In this document: positions 17,486-26,439 of the stretch, one piece after another | Layout of the letters: every line of letters begins with the position of its first letter | Numbering within the stretch: position 1 is the stretch's first letter | NCBI GenBank assembly: GCA_945949045.1 | Contig: CAMFDG010000002.1 | Span: 1-64,000 of the forward strand | DNA length: 64,000 bases | Reading direction: 5' to 3' | DNA from: an uncultured Lachnospiraceae bacterium | Lineage (GTDB): Bacteria; Bacillota; Clostridia; Lachnospirales; Lachnospiraceae | The notes under the pieces: model-generated | Told to the model about the DNA's origin: nothing | Databases searched by the model: none | The model's input: the letters and a program-made list of their open reading frames with translations, nothing else | Program-made: the position numbers and the translations under genes

Positions 17486-17519
17486 AAACGCTGGAGCCAT
17501 CATGGTTCCAGCGTTTTTC
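17486..17519 (+). terminator. pckA terminator
   Basis: A 12-bp stem with one G-U pair (AACGCTGGAGCC / GGTTCCAGCGTT) is followed by a T run. Confidence 0.85.
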
Positions 17520-17525
17520 TTATTT

Positions 17526-19060
17526 CTATCCTTTTTCCAATTCGATGGTTTTTGTTGCAATTTTCTTACGAAATCTTGCATCATGCTCCACAAAGAGCAT
17601 GGTTGGTTTCACTTCCAGCAGCAATTTTTCAATCTGCATCCTGGAAAATACATCAATATAATTTAAGGGTTCATCCCAAAGATAGAGATGTGCAGGAGTA
17701 AGCAGGCTCGCCGCAATCAGAAGCTTCTTCTTCTGTCCCTCCGAGTAATCGGAAAAGTCCTTTGTAAACTGTCCCCGGTCCACATCCAGCTGCCTTAAGA
17801 TGGAGCAGAGCAGGCTTTCATCCAGTTCTCTCTCTTCGCAGAAATCCCGGATGTCTCCCCGCAACATAGACGTATCCTGATTTACATAGGAGATGATTAA
17901 TCCGGAGGCCACCTCACAGATACCGGATTCTGTGACCGGCATTTTCATACCTGTAAAACCTGTTTTCTGCAAAATCATCTTAATCAGCGTGGACTTCCCG
18001 CAGCCGTTTACTCCATGAAGCGCAATCCGATCCCCGGCATGGATTTCAAAGGTAATCCCCCTTAACACGGCCTGCTGTCCATTCCTATATTGAACCGAAT
18101 AATCTCTGAGATCAACCAGCCTGTTTTTGTGATGCAAAAGCGGCATCATTTTCAAATCCACCGGCTTTTCCAGATCAACAAGAAGTCCTTTTTTCTCCTT
18201 GATTTCCCGGTCCATCCGCTTCTCCATCTGTTTTACTCGGCTCTGCATTTTTTTCGTTTTGGCCCCAATATACGACCTCGTGCCGATAAACCGGTCATGC
18301 TCCTTGGTGGGATCAAAACCAATTTTTGTTTTTTCATTTTAACTGCCCAATTTTCGGTCCGGGCCGCCGCTGCCTTAAGCCCGGCAATTTCCTTTTGATG
18401 CTTTTCATTTTCTGCCTGTTCAAAGCGGTCTCTCCGCTCCTTGTTTCCCCACCAGCTGGAAAAATTTCCTCTCTGTACCTCAATGGTCTGACGGTTCAGA
18501 ACAAGCACATGATCCACACAGGCATCCAGTAAGTCTCTGTAATGGGAAACCAGAATAAACCCCTTTTTCTAAGCTAGATATTCTTTTATCTTCTCCCGTG
18601 ACTGCTGGTCCAGATGATTCGTCGGCTCATCGATCAGCAGGAAATCCTGTTCTCCGGAGAACAACACTGCCAACAGAATTTTGGTGCGTTCTCCCGGACT
18701 CAGCTGTCCAAAGGGCCGGTATAAAATATCCGCACCCTCCCCTAATAGATTTAATTCGCAGATGACACGCCATAGCTCACACCAACTTTTCAAATGATCC
18801 ATAAAATCAGCTGCAGGAAGCTGCAGCTGTTCCTGTGTGATTTCATATGGAAAATAGTCGAAAAGGGCTGAAGTACTGATTGATCCTTTGTAAGGGTACT
18901 CTCCCCTCAATAACTTTAGAAACGTTGTCTTTCCTTTTCCGTTACGTCCGATCAAGCCCAGCTTCCAATCCGTATCTATCGAAAAAGATACATCCTCAAA
19001 AATTGTATCCGTACTTCCCTCATAGGAAAATGTCAGATGGTTGACACTAATTTGTGACAT
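17526..19060 (-). pseudogene. Broken ABC-F protein, Lsa-like
   Basis: Three pieces form one ABC-F protein, a class of soluble double-ATPase proteins that act on the ribosome, including the Lsa-type lincosamide/pleuromutilin/streptogramin A protection factors. Piece 1 (18569-19060) has Walker A LIGRNGKGKTTFL, signature QLSPGERTK and Walker B FLLIDEPTNHLD. It ends at an in-frame amber TAG (18569-18571). The same frame continues with KKGFILVSHYRDLLDACVDH, the expected H-loop. Near 18330-18345 a run of six A, where seven would be in frame, shifts translation out of frame. The linker and second ATPase then resume in another frame (HGVNGCGKSTLIKM, YSEGQKKKLLIAA, LWDEPLNYIDV) to 17526. There are thus two lesions, both single-base in nature. 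The 5' ribosome site is good (GGAGG). Confidence 0.85.
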
Positions 19061-19381
19061 AAATGGTCCTCCCTTCCATCAATCATCGTTTTGGGTACCA
19101 TGTACCTCAGTAAATGACCCAACATGAAATGTCTGGAATCCCTTTGTCTGCCAACCTCCTATGTACCACCTTTGCTCTGTACAACAACATCATAAATGCC
19201 GGCGGGCAATTTTGCGCACAAAAATAAGAGGTTATGAGAACATAATCTACCTAGGCAACATGAACAGACAACATACAGGGAATCCCCTCTACTGCTAAAA
19301 CTTCATGTAAGCAAAAGTATATTATCTTCTCATCTTTTCACCTCTTTCAAATAAGATAACGTTATCATAACATCCGTAATT
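19061..19381 (-). other. Long leader of the ABC-F gene
   Basis: About 270 nt separate the ABC-F start from the next gene. On the minus strand it contains GAGGGGATTCC and AAGGGATTCC in separate copies and the palindrome GGTACATGGTACC. A 28-codon ORF (19107-19193, MMLLYRAKVVHRRLADKGI...) lacks a ribosome site. ABC-F resistance genes are often controlled by leader attenuation, so this may be such a region, but I cannot define paired structures. No other gene seen. Confidence 0.3.
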
Positions 19382-20488
19382 TCATTTGCCAACGAAGGAA
19401 ACCGGTTTTCCATTTTCCTTCGCATAGGAAAGCAATTTCTCGTTGGCCTGCTCAAAGGCTCCAAATTTCCCCCTACAACAGATGACTCTTTCACAGTCAT
19501 CCAGGCTCCGTTTGGCCGCCCCAAATATTTCCTCCGGAATCGGCTCAAAGGCCTCCGTGGCAACAATCTCCGCTGCGAGCGCACGGGCCACCGGATAATC
19601 CAGGTCATTTTCAAACAGTATTCCGGAAGCAAAAGGAATTCCGGCGCGCTGCAGTCTCCGATATACAGGCTTGCCTCTCCCACCCCCGGCAATCACAAAC
19701 ACCTTCGCTTTTTCCTGTACCGGCTGTAATTCCATGCTGTTGTTTTCCTCATCGAAGCTCCCCGTCTCAATCTCAAAAAGTTCCTTGATATATCCCGGCT
19801 GAAAAATCTCGTCCGGCGAGCCAAAACGCTCTATATATTTTCCCTTCACACATAATACTTTATCCGAGACTCGTTCCGCCAGCTCCAGCTCATGAAGGGA
19901 CATGATCACGACCAGTCCCTTTTTTCTGGTAAGCTCCTGCAGAACAGATAGAAATTCCAGCTTGTATTTCACATCCAGAAAGGAGGTTGGCTCATCGAGA
20001 ACTAAGATCTGTGGCTCCTGACAAATGGCCCGGGCTAACATCACCCGCTGTCTCTGCCCATCGCTGATCTTCGTAAAATCCTGATCCTTTATTTCTTCGA
20101 TATGAACCAGCTCCATGGCATTTTCCACAGCCTGATGGTCCTCCCCCGAAAGGATTCCGAATCTTCCGGTATATGGATATCTTCCGGTGGCCACCACATC
20201 CCGGCAGGTCATCATTTCCGTCCGCAGCTTTTCGGTAAACACCACTGCCATCTTCCGGGAAAGTTCGTTTCCGGAAAGACCTGCAATATCCTGTCCATCC
20301 AATCGGACAATACCGCCAAGTAGTGCCAGCTGTCTTGCAATGCTTTTTAAAATTGTGGATTTTCCGGCACCATTGGGACCGATCAGTGTCAGGATTTCTC
20401 CCTTCCCAGCCTCTATGGTAATATTCTCGATCAGTGGAATTCCCTGATAGCCGACGCAGATCTGCTCCGTCTGAAAATAATAATCCAT
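19382..20488 (-). CDS. ABC transporter ATPase (FecE/BtuD type) with C-terminal extension
   Basis: This is the ATPase of a siderophore/cobalamin/heme-type importer. The first 250 residues are a standard domain: Walker A LIGPNGAGKSTILKS, Q-loop VVFTEKLRTEM, signature KISDGQRQRVMLARA, Walker B ILVLDEPTSFLDVKY and the H-loop in SLHELELAERVSD. About 100 further residues follow, with a glycine-rich VFVIAGGGRGKPVYRRL motif and then FASGILFENDLDYPVA. I recall this extension from clostridial metal/corrinoid transporters; its role is unknown. AAGGAGC precedes the ATG. It lies 20 bp after the permease gene and is the last gene of the cobalamin-riboswitch set. The gene appears intact. Confidence 0.9.
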   Translation of the reverse strand: MDYYFQTEQICVGYQGIPLIENITIEAGKGEILTLIGPNGAGKSTILKSIARQLALLGGIVRLDGQDIAGLSGNELSRKMAVVFTEKLRTEMMTCRDVVATGRYPYTGRFGILSGEDHQAVENAMELVHIEEIKDQDFTKISDGQRQRVMLARAICQEPQILVLDEPTSFLDVKYKLEFLSVLQELTRKKGLVVIMSLHELELAERVSDKVLCVKGKYIERFGSPDEIFQPGYIKELFEIETGSFDEENNSMELQPVQEKAKVFVIAGGGRGKPVYRRLQRAGIPFASGILFENDLDYPVARALAAEIVATEAFEPIPEEIFGAAKRSLDDCERVICCRGKFGAFEQANEKLLSYAKENGKPVSFVGK

Positions 20489-20507
20489 GACATGCTCCTT
20501 TTTGATT

Positions 20508-21509
20508 TTACTTTCTCTTTTTTCGTTCGATCATCACCCACAGCACCACGGGGGCACCGAACACCGCCGTCACGGTACTGATAGAAAGCTCCGTTGGTGC
20601 CAGCAGCATTCTTGCCAGGAGATCGCAGAACAGACAGAATACACTGCCGCCTAAGAAACAGGCCGGTATCATCCAGATTGGCTCCGCCGTTCCCAGAAGC
20701 TTCTTTACCAGATGCGGTGTCGCAATTCCCACAAAAGAAATGGGCCCTGCAAAGGCTACAATGCAGGCAGATAAAATACTGGACAACACGACCATAGCGA
20801 GCCGGAGCAGTTTAACATTGATTCCGAGGTTTCCCGCATAAACCTCACCCAGCTGGTAAGCACTTAAAGGTTTTGCCAACATAAATACCATGCAAAAGGT
20901 AACTGCAATGACGCCTGCCATCACCTTCACGTTATCCCAGGTCATCCCAGAAAAACTTCCCTGAGACCAGTTATGAAGATTTGCAATATCTGCATCATCT
21001 GCAAAGGTTACAACAAGCTCTGTGATGGCAGAACAGATGTAGCCGATCATGACGCCGCTGACCACCAGCATGGACATTCCCTGAATTCTTCTCGACATGA
21101 GCAGCACAAATCCCATGGAAATCATCGCCCCAAAAAACGCCGCAAAAATCATGGCTGCGGAAGATACCCGGATGGACTTTCCCAGAAAAAATACCATCAC
21201 AAGCGCCACCACCATTTTCGCGCCGGAAGAGATTCCCAGCACAAAGGGTCCGGCAATGGGATTGTGAAAAAAGGTCTGCAGCAGATACCCGGCCAGTGCC
21301 AGGGCGCCCCCGAGAATCAGAACAGCGAAGGCCCGAGGCATACGAATATCCCAGACAATTTTTCTTAAAGTTTCATCCTCCCTAAGATCTGCAAGATGAA
21401 TGCTGACACTTCCGATACAGATATTTAATATCATGAGGACAACTACGCCAAGAATCAGTATGACACATGCTGCGATATACCGCTGTCTTCTCTTTTGCTG
21501 TTGATCCAT
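20508..21509 (-). CDS. FecCD-family ABC transporter permease
   Basis: The 333-residue protein has about nine to ten hydrophobic segments and the family hallmarks. WDIRMPRAFAVLILGGALAL lies near residue 50, followed by LLQTFFHNPIAGPFVLGISS. The coupling region is FAGPISFVGIATPHLVKKLL, and the final motif is TELSISTVTAVFGAPVVLWV. It would form the membrane channel for a corrinoid, heme or Fe(III)-siderophore together with the ATPase downstream (20 bp) and the binding protein upstream. A 676-bp gap holding a palindrome array and a repeat element separates it from the binding-protein gene, unusual inside a transporter operon. Confidence 0.92.
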   Translation of the reverse strand: MDQQQKRRQRYIAACVILILGVVVLMILNICIGSVSIHLADLREDETLRKIVWDIRMPRAFAVLILGGALALAGYLLQTFFHNPIAGPFVLGISSGAKMVVALVMVFFLGKSIRVSSAAMIFAAFFGAMISMGFVLLMSRRIQGMSMLVVSGVMIGYICSAITELVVTFADDADIANLHNWSQGSFSGMTWDNVKVMAGVIAVTFCMVFMLAKPLSAYQLGEVYAGNLGINVKLLRLAMVVLSSILSACIVAFAGPISFVGIATPHLVKKLLGTAEPIWMIPACFLGGSVFCLFCDLLARMLLAPTELSISTVTAVFGAPVVLWVMIERKKRK

Positions 21510-21530
21510 CCTGCATCCCTCACTTTCCTT

Positions 21531-21776
21531 TACGGGTGGTTTTTATGTTTTTCCTTTTTCGCCCGTATGTTTTCACCCTTGTGTACGGGTGATTATTATG
21601 TTTTTCCATTTTCGCCCGTAATCTTTCGTTCTTTTGTACGGGTGATTTTTATGTTTTCCTTTTTCGCCCGTATGTTTTCATCCTTGTGTACGGGCGATTT
21701 TTGTGTTTTCCCTTTTTCGCCCGTTGGTCTTCATCATTGTGTACGGGCGGTTTTTATGTTTTCCCTTTTTGCCCCA
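21531..21776. repeat. Array of five 36/37-bp palindromes, 53-bp period
   Basis: Units start at 21531, 21584, 21637, 21689 and 21742. Each begins TACGGGTG or TACGGGCG and ends CGCCCGTA or close, with a T-rich centre (TTTTTATGTTTTTCC-like) and 16-bp spacers of the form TGTTTTCAYCCTTGTG. Period and arms match the array at 14.6 kb, while the centres differ. The array sits between the binding-protein and permease genes of the cobalamin-riboswitch set. Confidence 0.9.
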
Positions 21777-21825
21777 TATCAAGCCCTGCAGGATAAGACA
21801 GGACAAGATAAAATGAAACAAGGGC

Positions 21826-22090
21826 CAAAAGGTCGGAACTTGTTTCCATCTTGCAGGACAAAATCTCTGACATATTGACCCCCACACACATGAGAACTGT
21901 CATCAATCTTTGATTGATGACCCTGTGATTTTCCCTGGAAAATCAACTGATTCCGAATGTATGTAGAATTGCGGGGTGCAAGATATCCGGTAGATGTCTG
22001 CTCTGCGCCGACAGGAGCAAAGTGTAGACTTGCATAGCAGCGGAGCAATTCGTGTATCAAATGAGAGAAAAAACACCTTTTGACCCTCAT
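21826..22090 (-). repeat. Dispersed intergenic repeat element (about 265 bp)
   Basis: On the minus strand it opens with ATGATATGAGGGTCAAAAGG. It then carries GAATTGCTCCGCTGCTATGC, the perfect hairpins GATTTTCC-AG-GGAAAATC and CATCAATC-AAA-GATTGATG, and ends near GTCAGAGATTTTGTCCTGC. Its opening recurs at 45-62 and more weakly at 23476-23495, and opening plus middle at 1735-1820. I recall similar intergenic sequence in other Lachnospiraceae. A 103-codon ORF across it looks spurious. The flank 22091-22185 holds nothing recognisable. Confidence 0.6.
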
Positions 22091-22185
22091 ATCATAAAAT
22101 AAATCAGATACGATAGGATAGAATGGGAATCAATTGGACAGAATGGGGGCAAATTGTTTTACTTCCACTATGCCGCATAGCCTTT

Positions 22186-23424
22186 TTACTCAAGATGGAA
22201 CATATATTTCATCCGGCTGTCATCCTCTCCCTCTAACATCCCATGCATATCTCCAATCAAGTACCCGGTGGAAAGAGACTGCTGATACATATCCCTGGTT
22301 GTGCAGTAGACCTTCCCCTCCTTCACGGCCTTGAAATCCGCAAGGAGCGGGCACCTATCAAGCAGTTCCTCCACAGACTGTACACCCCCGTCAATGGAGC
22401 TGTTGTAAATCAGATAATCCGCATCCTTCGCCCCCTGATAGAATTCCTCCTGCTGCATATTTAAAGTGGAACGCCGGCTGTCCGGATCTCCCAGGTTTTC
22501 AAAAATGTATTTTCCGCCTGCCAATTCAATCATTTTAGGAACATAATCATTGGACTGCCTTACCTGCACCAATCCGTTCGCTGTAATGAAGAAAAAGGCA
22601 ACCGTCTGCTCCGTTTTCTCATCTGCAGATACCTGCTGCAGAATAGACATCTGTTCTGCAAAAATTTTTTCTGCCTGCTCCTCTTTCCCGAGAAGCGCGC
22701 CAAAAAATTTGATCCACTCCACCCGCCCCATGGGATGGGACTCATAGCTGGAATACTCAATCATCACAGGAATTCCAAAATCTTCCAGCTTCTCTACCAC
22801 CTCCGGGGCATGACTGATCATCATATTCTCGATTACAAGGGAACAGTTTCCTGATACGATCATCTCATAATCCGGCTTATTATACTTGCCGGCATAGACA
22901 AGGTCCCCCTTTTTCATGGCTTGGCGGGCCGCATCCACATACCAGCCATCCTCCGGCTGGCCGGAAAAGGCAATCGCATCCATTCCGTCCAGAGAAGCAA
23001 ACAAATCCATTACAGAGGAAGCGACCAGATACAGATTCTGCACCGGGCGTTTGATTACTACAATATCTTCCTCCAGCTTCTTTGGTACTTCCTTTTCCTC
23101 CGGCACAACCAGAAACCGGCTGCCATCCATCACGGTTGTCAGCAAAGTATAACCACCCTTATAATAATCAACCGTAAACTGCCTGGCGTACTGCAACTCC
23201 ATGCTGCTTTCATAGCTAAGACCGGAAATTTCTTTATCTGCTTCCTGGGTATGATCCGCGGATTTGCTCCCATCGGATATACCCTCCTCTGAGATACTCC
23301 CCCCGGATGAACTCCCGCCAATACCGTTTTCCCTGGATGCAGAAGAAGGACTGCCACAGCCATACAGCCCCAGCAGCCCTGCAAACAGTAGAAACATTAT
23401 CAGAAAATGATTTATTCTTTTCAT
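22186..23424 (-). CDS. ABC transporter substrate-binding lipoprotein (FepB/BtuF type)
   Basis: The 412-residue protein has a lipoprotein signal (FLLFAGLLGLYGC, lipobox LYGC), then a Ser/Gly-rich linker to about residue 60, and a class III periplasmic-binding fold. Visible family features are KRPVQNLYLVASSVMDLFAS, the loop YNKPDYEMIVSGNCSLVIEN, GIPVMIEYSSYESHPMGRVE and WIKFFGALLGKEEQAEKIF (the long interdomain helix region), and a C-terminal VKEGKVYCTTRDMYQQ. It delivers a ligand to the FecCD permease and ATPase downstream. Ligand not determinable from sequence; corrinoid, heme or another tetrapyrrole is favoured by the riboswitch and CbiK upstream. Confidence 0.88.
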   Translation of the reverse strand: MKRINHFLIMFLLFAGLLGLYGCGSPSSASRENGIGGSSSGGSISEEGISDGSKSADHTQEADKEISGLSYESSMELQYARQFTVDYYKGGYTLLTTVMDGSRFLVVPEEKEVPKKLEEDIVVIKRPVQNLYLVASSVMDLFASLDGMDAIAFSGQPEDGWYVDAARQAMKKGDLVYAGKYNKPDYEMIVSGNCSLVIENMMISHAPEVVEKLEDFGIPVMIEYSSYESHPMGRVEWIKFFGALLGKEEQAEKIFAEQMSILQQVSADEKTEQTVAFFFITANGLVQVRQSNDYVPKMIELAGGKYIFENLGDPDSRRSTLNMQQEEFYQGAKDADYLIYNSSIDGGVQSVEELLDRCPLLADFKAVKEGKVYCTTRDMYQQSLSTGYLIGDMHGMLEGEDDSRMKYMFHLE

Positions 23425-23564
23425 CCTGTCATCCTTCTGTCCAATAAAATATTCGTAATAATATGACTATTCCGAGGCACTTTTGACCCTCACAACATCT
23501 TCCTGTCCGCTATAGCTGTTTCTTAATTGAGTCCAGTTATTGAAAAACAGCTATGCCAGGATAA

Positions 23565-24407
23565 TTACTCGATATTACTCAGCGTATCGGAATGGAACGT
23601 CAGGGTATACTCAACCTCGTGAGGCGTACTCATTGCGACAGTATCACCAATTACAGTCATTGGCTGGTCAAATACCGTTACCGGAATCTCAAAGACCGAA
23701 TTACCATCTGTGTTGACTGGAAGATACTTTTGGTCATCCACCAGCATATAATCGTAATTCGGACTGCTCCAGGTAACCCTTGCCGTTGCTTTGCCATCTG
23801 CTACTTGTAACGTTGCCGGAGACTCGATTTTCGCCTTACCGCTGCCACCCTCAAAGGTAAGCTTGATGCTGTAGGTGCCATCCTCCGGCATCGGATTCGT
23901 AACACTTACCTTATGATCATACCACACACCTTTCGTGCCAAGCAATGCCAGATCAAATTCCTGATTCAGTGCCGGAACCGGCACGTCAAAGCCATTGACC
24001 TCCTCTGTCATGCCATCACTGTAGGTAACTGTATCCACGGTAGGATTAAGCAATATCGCACCATCCTTCCCCGCTTCTTCTGCAGTTCCCGGAAAAAGAT
24101 TGACGATTTTCTTTGAGGTCAGGGAAATGTGTATGGTCATTACACCATCTTTCACTGTCAGCTTTCCCTTGCCGTCACAGGCTTCACTCACATGAAACAT
24201 GGAGCTGTCCGTCTTGAATTCCGCTGTGTATTCTCCGTCCGGAAGCTCTGCCTTCACCTGCTGATCGTCTGTTGTCTCCTGACTATGCTCTTCTGAAGAA
24301 ATAACTGCAGCCTCTGTCCCGGGCTGTTTGGCGTTGCTGCCACATCCAGCCAAAGCCATGCCTGTACAAATAATTCCACAAATCGTTAACTTGAATTTTC
24401 TTTTCAT
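23565..24407 (-). CDS. Lipoprotein with two beta-sandwich domains, transporter-associated
   Basis: The 280-residue lipoprotein has signal CGIICTGMALAGC and two similar domains. The first begins LPDGEYTAEFKTDSSMFHV and the second MPEDGTYSIKLTFEGGSG. Each contains an acidic/aromatic strand pattern; the second has the YDYMLVDDQKYLP segment, reminiscent of the YxxxY-type heme ligand strand of NEAT domains, though I cannot confirm the fold. In related Lachnospiraceae I recall this kind of domain fused to or next to the class III binding protein found here downstream. I propose a surface ligand-capture protein for the same transporter. Ribosome site GGAGGAAATGAGG. It ends 140 bp before the binding-protein gene. 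Confidence 0.6.
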   Translation of the reverse strand: MKRKFKLTICGIICTGMALAGCGSNAKQPGTEAAVISSEEHSQETTDDQQVKAELPDGEYTAEFKTDSSMFHVSEACDGKGKLTVKDGVMTIHISLTSKKIVNLFPGTAEEAGKDGAILLNPTVDTVTYSDGMTEEVNGFDVPVPALNQEFDLALLGTKGVWYDHKVSVTNPMPEDGTYSIKLTFEGGSGKAKIESPATLQVADGKATARVTWSSPNYDYMLVDDQKYLPVNTDGNSVFEIPVTVFDQPMTVIGDTVAMSTPHEVEYTLTFHSDTLSNIE

Positions 24408-24555
24408 TTCCTCATTTCCTCCAACAATCTAAAACATCGGTCCCGGCCTATTTTCTTAACTATCGTGACTTCCCCTGGAAACGATAAGGATATATAGAAA
24501 TAACAAGTCCTCACTCCCCAGCCACAGCTTGTACGTGCTTATTAAATTTCTTCTA

Positions 24556-24877
24556 TGGGCATTCCAGGAGATTTTTTCTATATGCGCCCATACCTTCTTT
24601 ACGACTTCCGCTTATTTTATAGGTTCCAGAACATTTTGAATCACTTTTTTCATATACGCCCATATATCTACAGAACTTTATGATTTTTCCTCGGAATATG
24701 GGCGCATGAAGAATAATTACTCTCCACCGCCCATTTATCCAGCAATCTGACACTCCTATCGTCGATGTCCTGGGCGCATGGAGAATAATTGTTCTCCACC
24801 GACCATTTATTTGTCAATCTGACGCTCCTAACATCCATGGCCTGGGCGCATAGAAAATTTTCATTCCGAATCGCCCA
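24556..24877. repeat. Array of five 35-bp palindromes, 72-bp period, with orientation flip
   Basis: Units are 24556-24590, 24628-24662 (degenerate), 24699-24733, 24771-24805 and 24843-24877. The first two end in the TATGCGCCCA-type arm; the last three begin TGGGCGCAT. Unit orientation therefore inverts once, as in the 6.3-kb array. The 37-bp spacers of the last three units are also alike (CAATCTGACRCTCCTA shared). The array lies between cbiK and the lipoprotein gene. Confidence 0.88.
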
Positions 24878-24956
24878 TTCTGCCTGTGTCATCGATGATA
24901 ATGGCGCTAATTTTCCGCTTAGTCAATATTCACATTGAATCGCTATCCCAAGATAC

Positions 24957-26195
24957 TTATTTCATAACCGCTGCTGTATGTGCAACATAAAGCTGCTGGA
25001 TTGCATCGATCTCACCGAGCCCTGCAATCTGGGTATCGATACGTTCAAACTTGCCGGAAGCCGTAAACATACTCTTCCAGGAATCCTCGTCGTCTCCTGC
25101 CATATCATTGTTGGCATGGTCTCCGGCCACTACCATGAGGGGACGAAGAACGATGTTTTTGTATCCTGCCTTGGAAACGGCATCAATCACTGCCTCACAG
25201 GCAGTATCCTCCGGCTCTCCCTCTACGGTTCCGATAAACACATTTTCGTAACCCAGATTCTTCATCTGTGCCTGCATCTGGCTGTAGGAAACCTTTGCGG
25301 TATGAGAGGTTCCATGCCCCATAAATACAAAAGCGGTTCCATCCTCTTTCGCTGCATCCAGACTGTCATAGCCTGCCGTCTCGACCGCTTTGGCCGTAAT
25401 GGCCTTTGCAACAGCCTCCTTGTCGGAATTCACCGCAGAAGCATCGGAACCAACCTCGCCCAGAAGCGGCTCCGCAACCTTCACCGACTCGAACTTATCC
25501 TGATAAGCATTCACCTCCTCCATCAGTTCATCATATTCTGCCCCGTGCATCAGATGCGTCGGCTGAACCACCAGATTCTTCACACCATTCTTTACCGCAC
25601 GCTCCAATGCCTGATCCATATTGTCAATGCACTCGCCATCTCTTGCCTGAATATGGTTGATGATAATCTGTGCCGTAAAGGCTCTTCGCACAGACCAGTC
25701 CGGGTTGGCCTCCTGCAGAGCATCTTCGATGCCCTTAATATCAGAGACACGGCTGTCATTGAAGGAAGTACCAAAGCTTACCACAAGAATCTCATTTTCC
25801 CCAATGTCATCCTGGTTGCGGGGATCATCCTTAGACGCATCTCCGGTATCCCTTCCGAAATAATCCGGATCCGCATTCTCCCCCTCTACCAGTTCCTTCT
25901 GGGCATCCGTCAGGGCATCCCATGCCTCCTTCGCCGCCTTACACTGTGCATCGGTGTCATCCGTACGCTCCTGCACATAAATCGCGTCGATCAGTGCTGC
26001 CACCTTGTCTGCTGCCGCCTGATCGGAATTTTCTGTTTCTTTTGTCTCCTCACCGGTTTCGGTCTGCAATGCTGTATTCTCTGTGGCTGTCCGGGAGTCC
26101 TGACTTCCTGCATTTGGACTTTCCCCACATCCACCAAACAGCAGTGTACCTGCCATAACCATTGTCATGAATGCAATCACCACTTTGTTTTTCAT
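24957..26195 (-). CDS. cbiK: Lipoprotein sirohydrochlorin cobaltochelatase
   Basis: CbiK inserts cobalt into sirohydrochlorin in anaerobic B12 synthesis. This 412-residue version carries a lipoprotein signal (MTMVMAGTLLFGGC) and an acidic linker of about 100 residues before the chelatase domain. It should therefore be anchored outside the membrane, unlike the cytoplasmic enzyme. The chelatase domain starts EILVVSFGTSFNDSRVSDI. It has the metal-site histidine region VQPTHLMHGAEYDELMEEV, the glycine-histidine loop FVFMGHGTSHTAKVSYSQM and the second histidine region VVAGDHANNDMAGDDEDSW. AGGAGG precedes the ATG at 26195; a longer frame to 26264 runs through the riboswitch terminator. It is the first gene of a set followed by a second lipoprotein and an ABC importer, with no other cob/cbi genes. 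Confidence 0.93.
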   Translation of the reverse strand: MKNKVVIAFMTMVMAGTLLFGGCGESPNAGSQDSRTATENTALQTETGEETKETENSDQAAADKVAALIDAIYVQERTDDTDAQCKAAKEAWDALTDAQKELVEGENADPDYFGRDTGDASKDDPRNQDDIGENEILVVSFGTSFNDSRVSDIKGIEDALQEANPDWSVRRAFTAQIIINHIQARDGECIDNMDQALERAVKNGVKNLVVQPTHLMHGAEYDELMEEVNAYQDKFESVKVAEPLLGEVGSDASAVNSDKEAVAKAITAKAVETAGYDSLDAAKEDGTAFVFMGHGTSHTAKVSYSQMQAQMKNLGYENVFIGTVEGEPEDTACEAVIDAVSKAGYKNIVLRPLMVVAGDHANNDMAGDDEDSWKSMFTASGKFERIDTQIAGLGEIDAIQQLYVAHTAAVMK

Positions 26196-26261
26196 ATGAA
26201 TCCTCCTTATGATTTGAACAGCGGTCCATGCTAAAGCAGCCTCCGGCAAATGGACCAATAA

Positions 26262-26300
26262 CAAAACCGCCCTTTTCTGAGGGCATCAGTAAAAGGGCGC
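26262..26300 (-). terminator. Terminator of the cobalamin riboswitch
   Basis: Minus-strand stem CGCCCTTTT / AAAAGGGCG is followed by a T-rich run (GTTTTGTT), between the aptamer and the cbiK ribosome site. It is the likely expression platform. Confidence 0.75.
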
Positions 26301-26439
26301 AGTGATAGCATAACAAAATAAACCTTCCGTTTTCATGAACTAAGCAAATGTCCTAAAGACGGCTCCGTGGCATCTGCTCCGAAGGTAAGTATTTTCCTAT
26401 ATATCGGTTTGCGACCAATTACTCGTGGCCGGTGGAACA

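Noticed and set aside
21779-22090. 103-codon open frame in the intergenic repeat
   Set aside because: It coincides with a dispersed non-coding repeat, and the peptide follows hairpin sequences. Similar spurious predictions are common for such repeats.
24978-26234. 418-codon open frame on the plus strand opposite cbiK
   Set aside because: It is the antisense of a clear cbiK gene, has no ribosome site, and its composition is that of a mirrored coding strand.
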